From NCBI GenBank assembly GCA_963708545.1, contig CAVPUD010000082.1, positions 7,912-71,911 of the forward strand: a stretch of 64,000 bases of DNA. Reading direction: 5' to 3'. The DNA comes from Extensimonas sp963708545. Lineage in GTDB: Bacteria; Pseudomonadota; Gammaproteobacteria; Burkholderiales; Burkholderiaceae_C. Made by a program: the position numbers and the translations under genes. Shown here piece after piece: positions 10,501 to 18,996 of the stretch (positions within the stretch are counted from its first letter, which is position 1; the number at the start of each line of letters is the position of its first letter). Under the pieces are notes generated by a model that worked only from the letters and a program-made list of their open reading frames with translations, was not told the DNA's origin and searched no databases.

Positions 10501-11356
10501 CCCCGAAACCAACGGCCACGTGGCCGTCAAGGCCTGGGAGGCATTGGGCAAGATCACCGGGCGCGACCACACCCACCTGGCGCTGCACCGCGAAGACGAA
10601 AAAATCCGCTTCCGTGACATCCAGGCGCAGCCGCGCAAGATCATCAGTTCGCCCACCTGGTCGGGGCTGGAGAGCGAGAAGGTGTCCTACAACGCTGGCT
10701 ACACCAACGTGCACGAGCTGATTCCATGGCGCACGCTCACGGGGCGCCAGCAGTTCTACCTCGACCATCCGTGGATGCTCGCCTTCGGCGAAGGGCTCTC
10801 GAGCTACCGCCCGCCCGTGGACCTCAAGACCACCGGCGAGGTGATGCACCGCACGCCCAACGGTCACACGGAAATCACGCTGAACTTCATCACCCCGCAC
10901 CAGAAGTGGGGCATACACAGCACCTACAGCGACAACCTGCACATGCTCACGCTCAACCGCGGCGGGCCTGTGGTGTGGCTGAGCGAAGACGACGCGCGGC
11001 GCGCCGGCATCGCCGACAACGACTGGATCGAGCTCTTCAACGCCAACGGCGCCATCGCCGCACGTGCGGTCGTGAGCCAGCGCGTCAACCCGGGCATGGT
11101 GCTCATGTACCACGCGCAGGAAAAAACCATCAACACCCCGGGGTCGGAAATCACCGGCACGCGCGGTGGCATCCACAACTCGGTCACGCGCATCGTCACC
11201 AAGCCCACCCACATGATCGGCGGCTACGCCCAGTTCAGCTACGGCTTCAACTACTACGGCACCATAGGCACGAACCGCGACGAATTCGTCGTGGTGCGCA
11301 AGATGCGCAAGATCGACTGGCTGGACGACGAAGGCCCCGTGGCCACCCAGGCCTGA
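7562..11356 (+). CDS. narG: Respiratory nitrate reductase alpha subunit NarG
   Basis: Catalytic subunit of the membrane-bound, cytoplasm-facing nitrate reductase: nitrate to nitrite at a bis-MGD molybdenum centre. The 1264-residue length is normal. The N-terminal Fe-S ligand set H50, C54, C58 and C93 matches the family pattern H-x3-C-x3-C-x34-C, with histidine in first place as in E. coli NarG. The segment YNSTFIIAWGSNVPQTRTPD is the family's Mo-cofactor region. The ATG at 7562 is used because the in-frame upstream sequence overlaps narK2. It is the first of the narGHJI block, with 17 bases to narH. Confidence 0.97.
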   Translation: MSHFLDRLTYFAQPRETFSQGHGQTNGEDRTWEDAYRNRWAHDKIVRSTHGVNCTGSCSWKIYVKGGIVTWETQQTDYPRTRPDLPNHEPRGCARGASYSWYLYSANRVKYPMVRARLLKHWRAALAVAKSPVDAWASIVENPEARREWQQQRGLGGFVRSSWDEVNQLIASANVYTAKKYGPDRVIGFSPIPAMSMISYAAGSRYLSLIGGVCLSFYDWYCDLPPASPQVWGEQTDVPESADWYNSTFIIAWGSNVPQTRTPDAHFFTEVRYKGAKTVAITPDYAEISKLCDLWLHPKQGTDAAVAMAMGHVILKEFYFDRRSSYFDDYVRRYTDMPNLVQLEERTLADGRQVVVPGRYLRASDFNGKLGQDNNPEWKTVALDQDDKVVLPNGSIGFRWGAEGRTDAGKWNLEDKEARGDEQVKLKLSLMEGEGSAYEVGSVAFPYFGGIDTPNFTANKQASATDDVLVRQVPVRRIKLGKAGEERYALVATVFDLTVANYGVSRGLPGDTGATSYDQDTPYTPAWQEKITGVKRDQVIAVARQFADNADKTKGKSMVIIGAAMNHWYHSDMNYRGIINMLMMCGCIGQSGGGWSHYVGQEKLRPQTGWTALAFALDWVRPPRQMNSTSFFYAHTDQWRYEKLGVEEILSPLADPSQFGGSLIDYNVRAERMGWLPSAPQLQTNPIQVVKDAQAAGMDPKDYAVKALQDGSLKMSCEDPDNPLNWPRNMFVWRSNILGSSGKGHEYFLKHLLGTTHGVQGKALGADDAKPAEVQWHDKAPEGKLDLLVTLDFRMSTTCLYSDIVLPTATWYEKNDLNTSDMHPFIHPLSTAVDPAWQAKSDWEIYKGFAKAYSEVCVGHLGVEKELVLTPLMHDSPAELAQPFDVKEWKKGACALIPGKTAPAIAVVERDYPNTYARFTALGSLMEKIGNGGKGIAWNTVDEVRQLAELNGKVRTAGATQGMARIDSDIDACEVVLQLAPETNGHVAVKAWEALGKITGRDHTHLALHREDEKIRFRDIQAQPRKIISSPTWSGLESEKVSYNAGYTNVHELIPWRTLTGRQQFYLDHPWMLAFGEGLSSYRPPVDLKTTGEVMHRTPNGHTEITLNFITPHQKWGIHSTYSDNLHMLTLNRGGPVVWLSEDDARRAGIADNDWIELFNANGAIAARAVVSQRVNPGMVLMYHAQEKTINTPGSEITGTRGGIHNSVTRIVTKPTHMIGGYAQFSYGFNYYGTIGTNRDEFVVVRKMRKIDWLDDEGPVATQA

Positions 11357-11373
11357 GCAACAAGGAGAACACG

Positions 11374-12906
11374 ATGAAAGTTCGCGCGCAAATCGCCATG
11401 GTGCTGAACCTGGACAAGTGCATAGGCTGCCACACCTGCTCGGTCACCTGCAAGAACGTCTGGACCAGCCGTCCCGGCGTGGAATACGCCTGGTTCAACA
11501 ACGTCGAAACCAAGCCCGGCATAGGCTACCCCAAGGAATGGGAAAACCAGGACAAATGGAACGGCGGCTGGGTGCGCCGGGACGATGGCTCCATCGTGCC
11601 CAAGCAGGGGGGCAAGTGGTCGCTGCTGATGAAGATCTTCAGCAACCCCAACCTGCCGCAAATCGACGACTACTACGAGCCCTTCACCTTCGACTACGAC
11701 CACCTGCAGTCCGCCCCCGAGTCCAAGGCGCCGCCCACCGCGCGCCCGCGTTCGCTCATCACCGGGCAGCGCATGGAAAAGATCGAGTGGGGCCCGAACT
11801 GGGAGGAAATCCTCGGCGGTGAGTTCAGCAAGCGCAGCAAGGACGCCAACCTGGCCAACTTCGAGCAGGCGCAAAAAGACATGGTGGGCCAGTTCGAAAA
11901 CACCTTCATGATGTACCTGCCCCGGCTGTGCGAGCATTGCCTGAACCCCGCCTGCGTGGCCAGCTGCCCCTCGGGCTCGATCTACAAGCGCGAAGACGAC
12001 GGCATCGTGCTCATAGACCAGGACAAATGCCGCGGCTGGCGCATGTGTGTCTCGGGCTGCCCCTACAAGAAAATCTACTACAACTGGCAGACTGGCAAGG
12101 CCGAGAAGTGCATCTTCTGCTACCCGCGCATCGAGGCCGGCCAGCCCACGGTGTGCAGCGAAACCTGCGTGGGCCGCATCCGCTACCTGGGCGTGGTGCT
12201 CTACGACGCCGACCGCATCGCCGAAGCGGCCAGCGTCCCCGACGACAAGGACTTGTACCAGGCCCAGCTCGACATCTTCCTGAACCCGCACGATCCGCGG
12301 GTGATAGAGCAGGCGCGCAAGGACGGCATCCCCGAGGCCTGGCTCGAAGGCGCCCAAAACAGCCCGGTCTACAAAATGGCCATAGACTGGAAAGTCGCGC
12401 TGCCGCTGCACCCCGAGTACCGCACGCTGCCCATGGTCTGGTACGTGCCGCCGCTGTCGCCCATCACCTCGGCGGCAAATGCCGGGCACATCGGCGTGAA
12501 CGGCGAGCTGCCCGACATCGCGCAGATGCGCATCCCGCTGCAGTACCTGGCCAACCTGCTGACGGCCGGCGACACGCAGCCCGTCGCGCGCGCCCTGGAG
12601 CGCATGCTCGCGATGCGCGCGTTCCAGCGCGGCAAGCACGTCGACAATGTGCAGAACCTTGCCGTGCTCGAGCAGGCCGGCCTCACGGTCGCGCAGGTGG
12701 AGGAGATGTACCAGATCATGGCCATCGCGAACTACGAAGACCGCTTCGTGATCCCGTCCAGCCACCGCGAATACGCCGAAAACGCCTTCGACCTGCGCGG
12801 CGGCTGCGGCTTCTCGTTCGGCAACGGCTGCTCGGACGGCAGCTCGCAGACCAGCCTGTTCGGCGCCAAGAAGCGCCGCACCATCCCCATCCAGTCCGTG
12901 GTCTGA
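11374..12906 (+). CDS. narH: Respiratory nitrate reductase beta subunit NarH
   Basis: Electron-transfer subunit with four Fe-S clusters that links haem b of NarI to NarG; 510 residues. The N-terminal cluster motif has C16, C19, C22 and C26. Central motifs are CEHCLNPACVASCPSG and CRGWRMCVSGCPYK; the tryptophan in CRGWRMC replaces a cysteine, the known feature that makes this the [3Fe-4S] cluster. A fourth set is KCIFCYPR...CSETC. The start follows CAAGGAGAAC. Length and motifs are fully conserved. Confidence 0.97.
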   Translation: MKVRAQIAMVLNLDKCIGCHTCSVTCKNVWTSRPGVEYAWFNNVETKPGIGYPKEWENQDKWNGGWVRRDDGSIVPKQGGKWSLLMKIFSNPNLPQIDDYYEPFTFDYDHLQSAPESKAPPTARPRSLITGQRMEKIEWGPNWEEILGGEFSKRSKDANLANFEQAQKDMVGQFENTFMMYLPRLCEHCLNPACVASCPSGSIYKREDDGIVLIDQDKCRGWRMCVSGCPYKKIYYNWQTGKAEKCIFCYPRIEAGQPTVCSETCVGRIRYLGVVLYDADRIAEAASVPDDKDLYQAQLDIFLNPHDPRVIEQARKDGIPEAWLEGAQNSPVYKMAIDWKVALPLHPEYRTLPMVWYVPPLSPITSAANAGHIGVNGELPDIAQMRIPLQYLANLLTAGDTQPVARALERMLAMRAFQRGKHVDNVQNLAVLEQAGLTVAQVEEMYQIMAIANYEDRFVIPSSHREYAENAFDLRGGCGFSFGNGCSDGSSQTSLFGAKKRRTIPIQSVV

Positions 12907-12940
12907 AGCCCGCGCACCGACGCACCCCAAGGAGCCCATC

Positions 12941-13648
12941 GTGCCAGCCCAGCATTCCCCACAGCGCCCCTTCCAGAGCTCTTCCCCGCGCTATTCCCTC
13001 AGGGCCCTGGCCGCCCTGTTGCGCTACCCGGACGCGCAGCTGCGTGCCCACCTGCCGGAACTGATCGCGGCCATAGACGCCGAAGCCGTGCTGCCCGCGG
13101 CGCGGCGCGCCGAACTGCGCGCCCTGGCCGCCGAGATCGGGCGCCTGGCCATGGAGGCCGAGGTGCGCTACGTCGAAACCTTCGACCGTGGGCGTTCGAC
13201 CTCGCTGCACCTGTTCGAACACGTGCATGGCGACTCGCGCGACCGCGGGCCGGCCATGCTGGACCTGGTCCAAACCTACGAACAGGCCGGCCTGTACCTC
13301 GCCCCCGAGGAACTGCCCGACCACCTGTGCGTGGTGCTGGAGTTTGCCTCCACGCAGCCGCCCAAGCTCGCGCGGGCCTTTCTGGCGGAAATGGCGCACA
13401 TCCTGCAGGCCATCTTCAGCGCCCTGCGCGCGCGCGGCAACCCCTACGCCAGCGTCATCGCCGCCGTGCTCGAACTCGCCGGCGAGAAAGTCCAGGCCGT
13501 CGCCTTCGACCCCGACGTTCCCATGGACGACAGCTGGGCCGAACCCGAGGCCTTCGCCGGCTGCAGCACACACGGGCAGTCGCGCCCGGGCGAGGCCCAA
13601 CCCATCCACATCGTTCGCAAGACGCCCTCCCAAGGAGTTCCAGCATGA
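12941..13648 (+). CDS. narJ: Nitrate reductase assembly chaperone NarJ
   Basis: Cytoplasmic chaperone of the TorD/NarJ family, 235 residues, needed for molybdenum cofactor insertion and membrane attachment of NarGH; not part of the final enzyme. Diagnostic segments are LAALLRYPD near the N-terminus, YVETFDRGRSTSLHLFEHVH (about 72-91) and DHLCVVLEF. The start is GTG at 12941 after AAGGAG. Its stop overlaps the narI start (ATGA), suggesting translational coupling. Confidence 0.95.
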   Translation: MPAQHSPQRPFQSSSPRYSLRALAALLRYPDAQLRAHLPELIAAIDAEAVLPAARRAELRALAAEIGRLAMEAEVRYVETFDRGRSTSLHLFEHVHGDSRDRGPAMLDLVQTYEQAGLYLAPEELPDHLCVVLEFASTQPPKLARAFLAEMAHILQAIFSALRARGNPYASVIAAVLELAGEKVQAVAFDPDVPMDDSWAEPEAFAGCSTHGQSRPGEAQPIHIVRKTPSQGVPA

Positions 13649-14361
13649 AGGACTACCTCACCCACTTCCTGTTCGGGTACTACCCGTACATCTGCCTGAC
13701 CGTGTTCCTGCTCGGCAGCCTGATCCGCTTCGACCGCGACCAATACACCTGGAAGAGCGACTCTTCGCAGCTGCTGCGCGCGGGCCAGCTGCGCTGGGGC
13801 AGCAACCTGTTTCACGTCGGCATCCTGTTCCTGTTCTTCGGGCACAGCGTGGGCATGCTCACGCCGCACTTCGTGTATTCGCCCTTCATCAGCGCGAGTG
13901 CCAAGCAACTGCTCGCCATGGCTTCGGGCGGCCTGTTCGGCCTGTTGGGCTTCGTGGGCGTGACGCTGCTGCTGCACCGCCGCCTGTCGGACGTGCGCAT
14001 CCGCGCCACTTCCAAAACCAGCGACATCGTGCTGCTGTGGCTCTTGTGGCTGCAATTCGCACTCGGCCTGGCCACGATTCCGCTGTCGGCCCAGCACCTC
14101 GACGGCGGCATGATGATGCTGCTGGCCGAATGGGCGCAGCGTATCGTCACCTTCCGCAGCGGTGCGCCCGAGCTGTTGGCCGAGGCGAGCTGGGTGTTCC
14201 GTGCGCACATGTTCCTCGGCATGACGATTTTCCTGGTGTTCCCGTTCACGCGCCTCGTGCACGTGTGGAGCGGCTTCGGCACCCTGGCCTATCTGTGGCG
14301 CCCCTACCAGCTCGTGCGCAGCCGCCGCGTGGGCCTCGGTGGCCCGCAGTCGACGCGCTGA
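13645..14361 (+). CDS. narI: Respiratory nitrate reductase gamma subunit NarI
   Basis: Membrane di-haem cytochrome b subunit that takes electrons from quinol and anchors NarGH; 238 residues and five membrane helices. The four haem-ligand histidines match the E. coli pattern: H57 and H67 in NLFHVGILFLFFGHS, and H188 and H206, separated by 18, in RAHMFLGMTIFL to RLVHVWS. It overlaps narJ by 4 bases and is preceded by CAAGGAG inside narJ. Confidence 0.97.
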   Translation: MKDYLTHFLFGYYPYICLTVFLLGSLIRFDRDQYTWKSDSSQLLRAGQLRWGSNLFHVGILFLFFGHSVGMLTPHFVYSPFISASAKQLLAMASGGLFGLLGFVGVTLLLHRRLSDVRIRATSKTSDIVLLWLLWLQFALGLATIPLSAQHLDGGMMMLLAEWAQRIVTFRSGAPELLAEASWVFRAHMFLGMTIFLVFPFTRLVHVWSGFGTLAYLWRPYQLVRSRRVGLGGPQSTR

Positions 14362-14421
14362 AGCGCTGCAGTGTCCGCTCTTGCAGGCCCGGTCTGAACT
14401 TTTGCACCATCGAGGTGATCC

Positions 14422-15258
14422 ATGAGACCCCATACCTCCACTGTCACCGGCTGCGGCCACGCCGCCTGCGCCTGCACGGGCGAGCCGACCGCCCCCGCCC
14501 GCATCAACGGCGTGGCCTTGCACCGCGCCGATGAGCGCCCCTCGGCCGACGCCCTGCGTGAACGTGCCTACGCCGAGCTGCTGCGCCAGGAAGCCGTGCG
14601 CGCAGGCCTGTTGCCCGCGTTCGACACAGCGCTCGCGCCCGAACTCGGCGCAGCCGAGCGCGCCGTCATCGAGGCCATGGTGGAGCGTGCCGTGGCATCG
14701 CCCCAGCCTACGCCCCAGGAAGTGCAGCGCTACTACGAGGCCAACCCCCAGCAGTTCATGCAGGGGCAGGCCGTGCACCTGCGGCACATCCTTTTTGCGG
14801 TGACGCCGGGCGTCAACGTGCATGCGCTCACCGTGCGGGCCGAGCAGGCCTTGCTGGAGCTGCTGGGCAAGGACGCCCCCGCGCAGCGTTTTGCCGAACT
14901 CGCGGCGGAGCTTTCCAACTGCCCCTCGGGCGCACAGGGCGGCGACCTCGGCTGGGTGGAGCCCGAGGGCTGCGCGCCCGAACTCGCGAACGAGCTGTTC
15001 CAGCAAAAACACGCGCAATGGGGGCTGGGCGTACACCCGCGGCTCGTGCATACGCGCTATGGTTTTCACATCATCGAGGTGCTGGAACGACGCAAGGGCA
15101 AGCTGGCCAGTTTCGACCAGGTGCGCGAACGCATCGCCGCGCAACTGGCGCTGCAGTCGCGCGCCCGGGCGCTGCACCAATACATGCTGCTCCTCGTGGG
15201 CCAGGCCGAGGTCGAGGGCATAGCCCTGGGCGCAGCCCAGACGCCACTGGTGCAATAG
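14422..15258 (+). CDS. PpiC/parvulin-type peptidyl-prolyl isomerase at end of nar operon
   Basis: Protein of 278 residues with a parvulin domain (about 114-225: VHLRHILFAV, GGDLGWVEP and TRYGFHIIEV). Similar PpiC genes directly follow narI in other denitrifiers, so it probably helps assemble or fold the nitrate reductase. No signal peptide or membrane segment is visible, so it should act in the cytoplasm. The N-terminus carries an unusual cysteine/histidine group (C11, H13, C16, C18) which could bind a metal; this is inference. It starts 60 bases after narI, in the same direction. Confidence 0.88.
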   Translation: MRPHTSTVTGCGHAACACTGEPTAPARINGVALHRADERPSADALRERAYAELLRQEAVRAGLLPAFDTALAPELGAAERAVIEAMVERAVASPQPTPQEVQRYYEANPQQFMQGQAVHLRHILFAVTPGVNVHALTVRAEQALLELLGKDAPAQRFAELAAELSNCPSGAQGGDLGWVEPEGCAPELANELFQQKHAQWGLGVHPRLVHTRYGFHIIEVLERRKGKLASFDQVRERIAAQLALQSRARALHQYMLLLVGQAEVEGIALGAAQTPLVQ

Positions 15259-15346
15259 CCGTCACGGCAACCCTGCGCGGCGGAGCCACTGCGGTGCGGT
15301 GCACAATCTTCCATTCCATTCATCCGCACGCACCGCCTCTCTCGCC

Positions 15347-17797
15347 ATGAAACGCGACACTCTTCCCCCCGAACCCCTGCCGCCGCAGCCCATCAGCCTC
15401 GACGTGCTGCGCGAAAAGTACCTCAAGCCCGGCGAAAGCGGCCTGGAAGACCTGTACCAGCGCGTCGCGCGCGCGCTCGCCTCGGTCGAGGCGCCAGAGT
15501 TGCGCGCGCGCTACGAAAAACTGTTCCTCGCCAACCTGCACGCCGGCGCCATAGGCGCGGGGCGCATCATGAGCGCGGCAGGCACCGACATCCAGGCCAC
15601 GCTCATCAACTGCTTCGTGCAGCCCGTGGGCGACTGTATCCAGGGCGTCGATGAAGACGGTTACCCCGGCATCTACGAGGCGCTGCGCGAGGCCGCCGAA
15701 ACCATGCGCCGTGGCGGCGGCGTGGGCTACGACTTCTCGCGCATCCGCCCGCGCGGCGCCGAAGTGCGCGCCACCGCTTCGCTGGCCTCGGGGCCGTGCA
15801 GCTACATGAACGTGTTCGACCAGTCCTGCTCCACGGTCGAGAGCGCCGGCGCGCGCCGCGGCGCACAAATGGGCGTGCTGCGCATAGACCACCCCGACGT
15901 GCGCGAATTCATCACCGCCAAGCGCACGCCGGGGCGCTGGAACAACTTCAACGTCTCAGTCGCCGTGACCGACGCCTTCATGCAGGCCGTCGAACAAGAC
16001 CAGCCCTGGGAGCTCGTGCACCGCGCACGCCCCAGCGCCGCGCTGATCGCCCAGGGCGCCTACCAGCGCGCCGACGGCCTGTGGGCCTACACGCGCCTGC
16101 CCGCGCGCACGCTGTGGGACAGCATCATGCAGTCGGCCTACGACTTCGCCGAGCCGGGCATCCTGTTCCTCGACCAGATTCAGCGCGACAACAACCTGCG
16201 CTACTGCGAAACCATAGAGGCGACCAATCCCTGCGGCGAGCAGCCCCTGCCGCCCTACGGCTGCTGCGACCTCGGCCCCATCATCCTGCCGCGCTTCGTG
16301 CGCCATGCGTTCGGCTTCGACGGCGTGCCCGCGTTCGACTTTGCCGCCTTCGAAAAAGCCGTGGCGCTGCAGGTGCGCGCGCTCGACAACGTGCTCGACA
16401 TCACCTGGTGGCCGCTGCCGCAGCAGCGCGCCGAAGCCATGGCCAAGCGGCGCATCGGCGTGGGCTTCACGGGCCTGGGCAACACCTTGAGCATGCTGTG
16501 CCTGCGCTACGACGCGCCCGAAGGCCGCGAGATGGCGCAGCGCATCGCCACGCACATGCGCGACGCGGCCTACGCCGCCTCGGTCGAGCTTGCGCGCGAA
16601 AAAGGCGCCTTCCCCAAGTTCGACGCCGCCGGCTACCTCGCCGAAGGCACCTTTGCCAGCCGCCTGCCCGCGGCGCTGCAGCAGGCCATCCGCACGCACG
16701 GCATACGCAACAGCCACCTGCTGTCGATCGCGCCCACGGGTACCGTGAGTCTGGCCTTTGCCGACAACGCCTCCAACGGCATCGAGCCCGCGTTCTCGTG
16801 GACCTACACACGCAAAAAGCGCGAGGCCGACGGCAGCACCAGTGAGTACGAGGTGCAAGACCACGCCTGGCGCTTGTACCGCGCGCTCGGCGGTAATGGC
16901 GTGCAGGCGCTGCCGGACTACTTCGTCTCGGCGCTCGAAATGTCCACCGCAGGCCACATCGCCATGATGCAGGCCGTGCAGCCGCTCGTGGACACGGCCA
17001 TCTCCAAAACCGTCAACATCCCCGCCGACTACCCCTTCGACGACTTCAAGGGCCTGTACCTGCAAGCCTGGCGCGCCGGGCTCAAGGGCCTGGCCACCTA
17101 CCGCCCCAACGCCATCCTTGGTTCAGTGCTGGAAGCGCCAGAAAGCGCTGCCCAGTCTGCGCAAGAAGCTCCCGAAAAAGAAGCGCAGCCGCCTGCCGAC
17201 CCGATGCGCAGCGTGATCGAGAGCCGCCCCAAAGGCGCGCTCTCGGCCGTGGCCGAGAAGCTCGAATACTGGACGCAGGAGGGGCACAAGACGCTCTACA
17301 TCCTGGTGTCCTTCCTGCCCGTGCCCACGCCCGACGGCCAGGGCACGGTCGATCGCGCGATCGAATTCTTCATGCCCGTGGGGCAAAGCGGCGAATCGCA
17401 GCAGTGGATCACCTCCAGCATGCGCCTGCTCTCGCTCGCCGCGCGCGGCGGCTTTCTCGAGCGCGCCCTGCGCGACATGCGCAAAGTGGCCTGGGATCGA
17501 GGCCCCGTGCGCCTGGGCAGCTATGAAAAAGCAGACGGCACGCGCGTGCCCATGTGGCACGACTCGGAAGTCGCGGCCATCGCCTACGCCATCCAGAACA
17601 TCCTCGCGCGCCGCGCCGCGGCCAACGCATCCGGCACCAGCGCCGCGCCCGACGCGCTGCAAAACGCCGATCCGCCCGCGGGCATGCCGCCCGTCATGCT
17701 CGGCAAGAAATGCAGCGAATGCGGCGCACACGCCGTGATCCGCAAGGACGGCTGCGACTATTGCACCCAGTGCGGCCACATTGGGGCCTGCGGTTGA
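15347..17797 (+). CDS. nrdJ: Adenosylcobalamin-dependent (class II) ribonucleotide reductase
   Basis: Reduces ribonucleotides to deoxyribonucleotides using a thiyl radical generated from vitamin B12, with no oxygen needed. At 816 residues it carries the class II signatures: early RIMSAAGT/TLINCFVQPVGD, GGGVGYDFSRIRP, the catalytic NPCGEQPLPPYGCCDLG with C296, and the PTGTVSL loop. The C-terminus has a zinc-ribbon-like pair CSECGAH...CDYCTQCG, probably the redox-active tail. The ATG at 15347 is chosen; no ribosome site is strong. No cobalamin riboswitch is apparent in the 88-base leader. Position after nar suits DNA synthesis during anaerobic respiration. Confidence 0.95.
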   Translation: MKRDTLPPEPLPPQPISLDVLREKYLKPGESGLEDLYQRVARALASVEAPELRARYEKLFLANLHAGAIGAGRIMSAAGTDIQATLINCFVQPVGDCIQGVDEDGYPGIYEALREAAETMRRGGGVGYDFSRIRPRGAEVRATASLASGPCSYMNVFDQSCSTVESAGARRGAQMGVLRIDHPDVREFITAKRTPGRWNNFNVSVAVTDAFMQAVEQDQPWELVHRARPSAALIAQGAYQRADGLWAYTRLPARTLWDSIMQSAYDFAEPGILFLDQIQRDNNLRYCETIEATNPCGEQPLPPYGCCDLGPIILPRFVRHAFGFDGVPAFDFAAFEKAVALQVRALDNVLDITWWPLPQQRAEAMAKRRIGVGFTGLGNTLSMLCLRYDAPEGREMAQRIATHMRDAAYAASVELAREKGAFPKFDAAGYLAEGTFASRLPAALQQAIRTHGIRNSHLLSIAPTGTVSLAFADNASNGIEPAFSWTYTRKKREADGSTSEYEVQDHAWRLYRALGGNGVQALPDYFVSALEMSTAGHIAMMQAVQPLVDTAISKTVNIPADYPFDDFKGLYLQAWRAGLKGLATYRPNAILGSVLEAPESAAQSAQEAPEKEAQPPADPMRSVIESRPKGALSAVAEKLEYWTQEGHKTLYILVSFLPVPTPDGQGTVDRAIEFFMPVGQSGESQQWITSSMRLLSLAARGGFLERALRDMRKVAWDRGPVRLGSYEKADGTRVPMWHDSEVAAIAYAIQNILARRAAANASGTSAAPDALQNADPPAGMPPVMLGKKCSECGAHAVIRKDGCDYCTQCGHIGACG

Positions 17798-17826
17798 GGG
17801 CGCGCGCAGCCTCCAGCCTTTTCAAC

Positions 17827-18396
17827 ATGCGCAGCATCCAAGCCTTCCCCGGCCTGCACACGCCTGCGGCAGGCTTCGAGCAGCCGTTTGCCATGCTCGA
17901 GGCCTGCCACGAGCGCGTGCAACGCATGCTGACTCTGTTGCAAAAGCTCTGCGCCCACCTGCGCGCGCAAGGCTGCGACGACGCGGCGCGCCAGGCCGCG
18001 CGCGACGTGCTGCGCTACTTCGACCAGGCCGGCCCGCTGCATCATGAGGACGAAGAAAGACACCTCTTTCCCCTGCTGCGCGCGCAGGGCGATGCCAACG
18101 TGCGGGCTTTGGTGGAACGCCTCGCGCAAGACCACGCCCGCATGGCCGCAGACTGGGCGCAGCTGCGCACGCCCTTGCAGGCACTCGCGCACGGGCAGCG
18201 CGCTCACTTCAGCGCGCAAGAAGAGGCTTGGTTCGACGGTTTCGCGGCGCACTACGCACGCCACATCGCAGACGAAGAACAGCGCGCCTACCCTGCCGCG
18301 CAAGCGTTGCTCGGCGCAGCGGCGCTGCAGGCCATGGGACAGGAGATGGCGGCGCGGCGTGGGGCCAAGCCGCCTTCTTCGATTACTCCTAAATAA
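17827..18396 (+). CDS. Hemerythrin-like (HHE) protein
   Basis: Cytoplasmic protein of 189 residues with a hemerythrin HHE-cation-binding fold. Probable di-iron ligands are in LEACHERV (about 27), PLHHEDEERHLFP (about 75-87), DHARM (about 107) and HYARHIADEEQ (about 145-156). Such proteins bind oxygen or nitric oxide, or serve as iron stores; which applies here is unknown. It starts 29 bases after nrdJ and is probably cotranscribed. An AT-rich hairpin covers the stop codon. Confidence 0.88.
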   Translation: MRSIQAFPGLHTPAAGFEQPFAMLEACHERVQRMLTLLQKLCAHLRAQGCDDAARQAARDVLRYFDQAGPLHHEDEERHLFPLLRAQGDANVRALVERLAQDHARMAADWAQLRTPLQALAHGQRAHFSAQEEAWFDGFAAHYARHIADEEQRAYPAAQALLGAAALQAMGQEMAARRGAKPPSSITPK

Positions 18397-18418
18397 AGAG
18401 CTGCTCGCGCTTTATTTA
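18390..18418. terminator. Probable bidirectional terminator hairpin after hemerythrin gene
   Basis: A perfect 9-bp stem (TAAATAAAG paired with CTTTATTTA, loop of 11) starts at the hemerythrin stop codon and lies between convergent genes. AT-rich arms give A and T runs on both strands, but the stem is weak, so efficiency is uncertain. Its right arm merges with a family repeat (18398-18450). Confidence 0.45.
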
Positions 18419-18450
18419 TGCGGACTTGAGGCCAATTTTGCCTCAAAAAT
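18398..18450 (+). repeat. Comamonadaceae-type intergenic repeat, copy A
   Basis: About 53 bp that align without gaps to three other intergenic stretches in this window. It opens GAGCTGCTCGCGCTT and ends GGCCAATTTTGCCT plus a short A/T run. It lies at the 3' end of the hemerythrin gene. Confidence 0.65.
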
Positions 18451-18517
18451 TGCAAGACTCTGCCGGACCCACTCCGCGCTTGCGCGCCTTGGCAAGTCGC
18501 CAGAGCGACTGCTGTCT

Positions 18518-18823
18518 TCAGTGCATCACCACCGGGTTTTGCGCGAGGCTGGCGTAGCGGTCGAGCGTGTCCTCGACTTCTTCCTGCGTGGGCGTTTTTT
18601 GTTGCCAGGCGAGGATTTGCTGCTGAAAGAGCTCGGCCCAGGAGCCGTCGAGATAGACCTCTTTGCCCGAGCGCTTGTCGACGATTTCGAAGCCGTGGCG
18701 CACCATGTGCGGTACGGCAGAGGCGCCCGTTTTGGGCTCGGTTTGCGCGACCACAGCAGGGCCCACTGCTTCAGGCAGCATGTGGACTACTACAAAGGAT
18801 TCGGAGTCGTAGAGCATGTGCAT
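18518..18823 (-). CDS. DUF3567 family protein
   Basis: Small protein of 101 residues, beginning MHMLYDSESFVVVHMLP and ending EEVEDTLDRYASLAQNPVV. This matches a family (DUF3567) found widely in Burkholderiales, with no known function. No membrane segment or signal is visible; the central part HGFEIVDKRSGKEVYLDGSWAE is the conserved core. The ATG at 18823 follows GGGGGGAAAC; an alternative ATG at 18838 would lie on top of that ribosome site and is rejected. Confidence 0.85.
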   Translation of the reverse strand: MHMLYDSESFVVVHMLPEAVGPAVVAQTEPKTGASAVPHMVRHGFEIVDKRSGKEVYLDGSWAELFQQQILAWQQKTPTQEEVEDTLDRYASLAQNPVVMH

Positions 18824-18996
18824 GATGTTTCCCCCCATTCGGTATGTGCAGCAGATGACCGCTTCTTGACAAACTTCAAGACGTGGCGTCGTTTGCAGTA
18901 TTTCACGAAACATCGCGGCATGCGCGCCATCCGCCCTGTCCGTGGCGCAGAAGCCGCACAAGGCGCGCCGTCGTCACGAGATGACGGTAGCGCCCC

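Noticed and set aside
7583..11212. Open frame of about 1200 codons antisense to narG
   Set aside because: It is rich in Arg, His, Ala and Gly in the way of third-position shadows in high-GC DNA, matches no family, and narG on the other strand is fully conserved.
15259..15346. Cobalamin riboswitch ahead of nrdJ
   Set aside because: The leader is only 88 bases and lacks a recognisable B12-box; it is too short for the structure.
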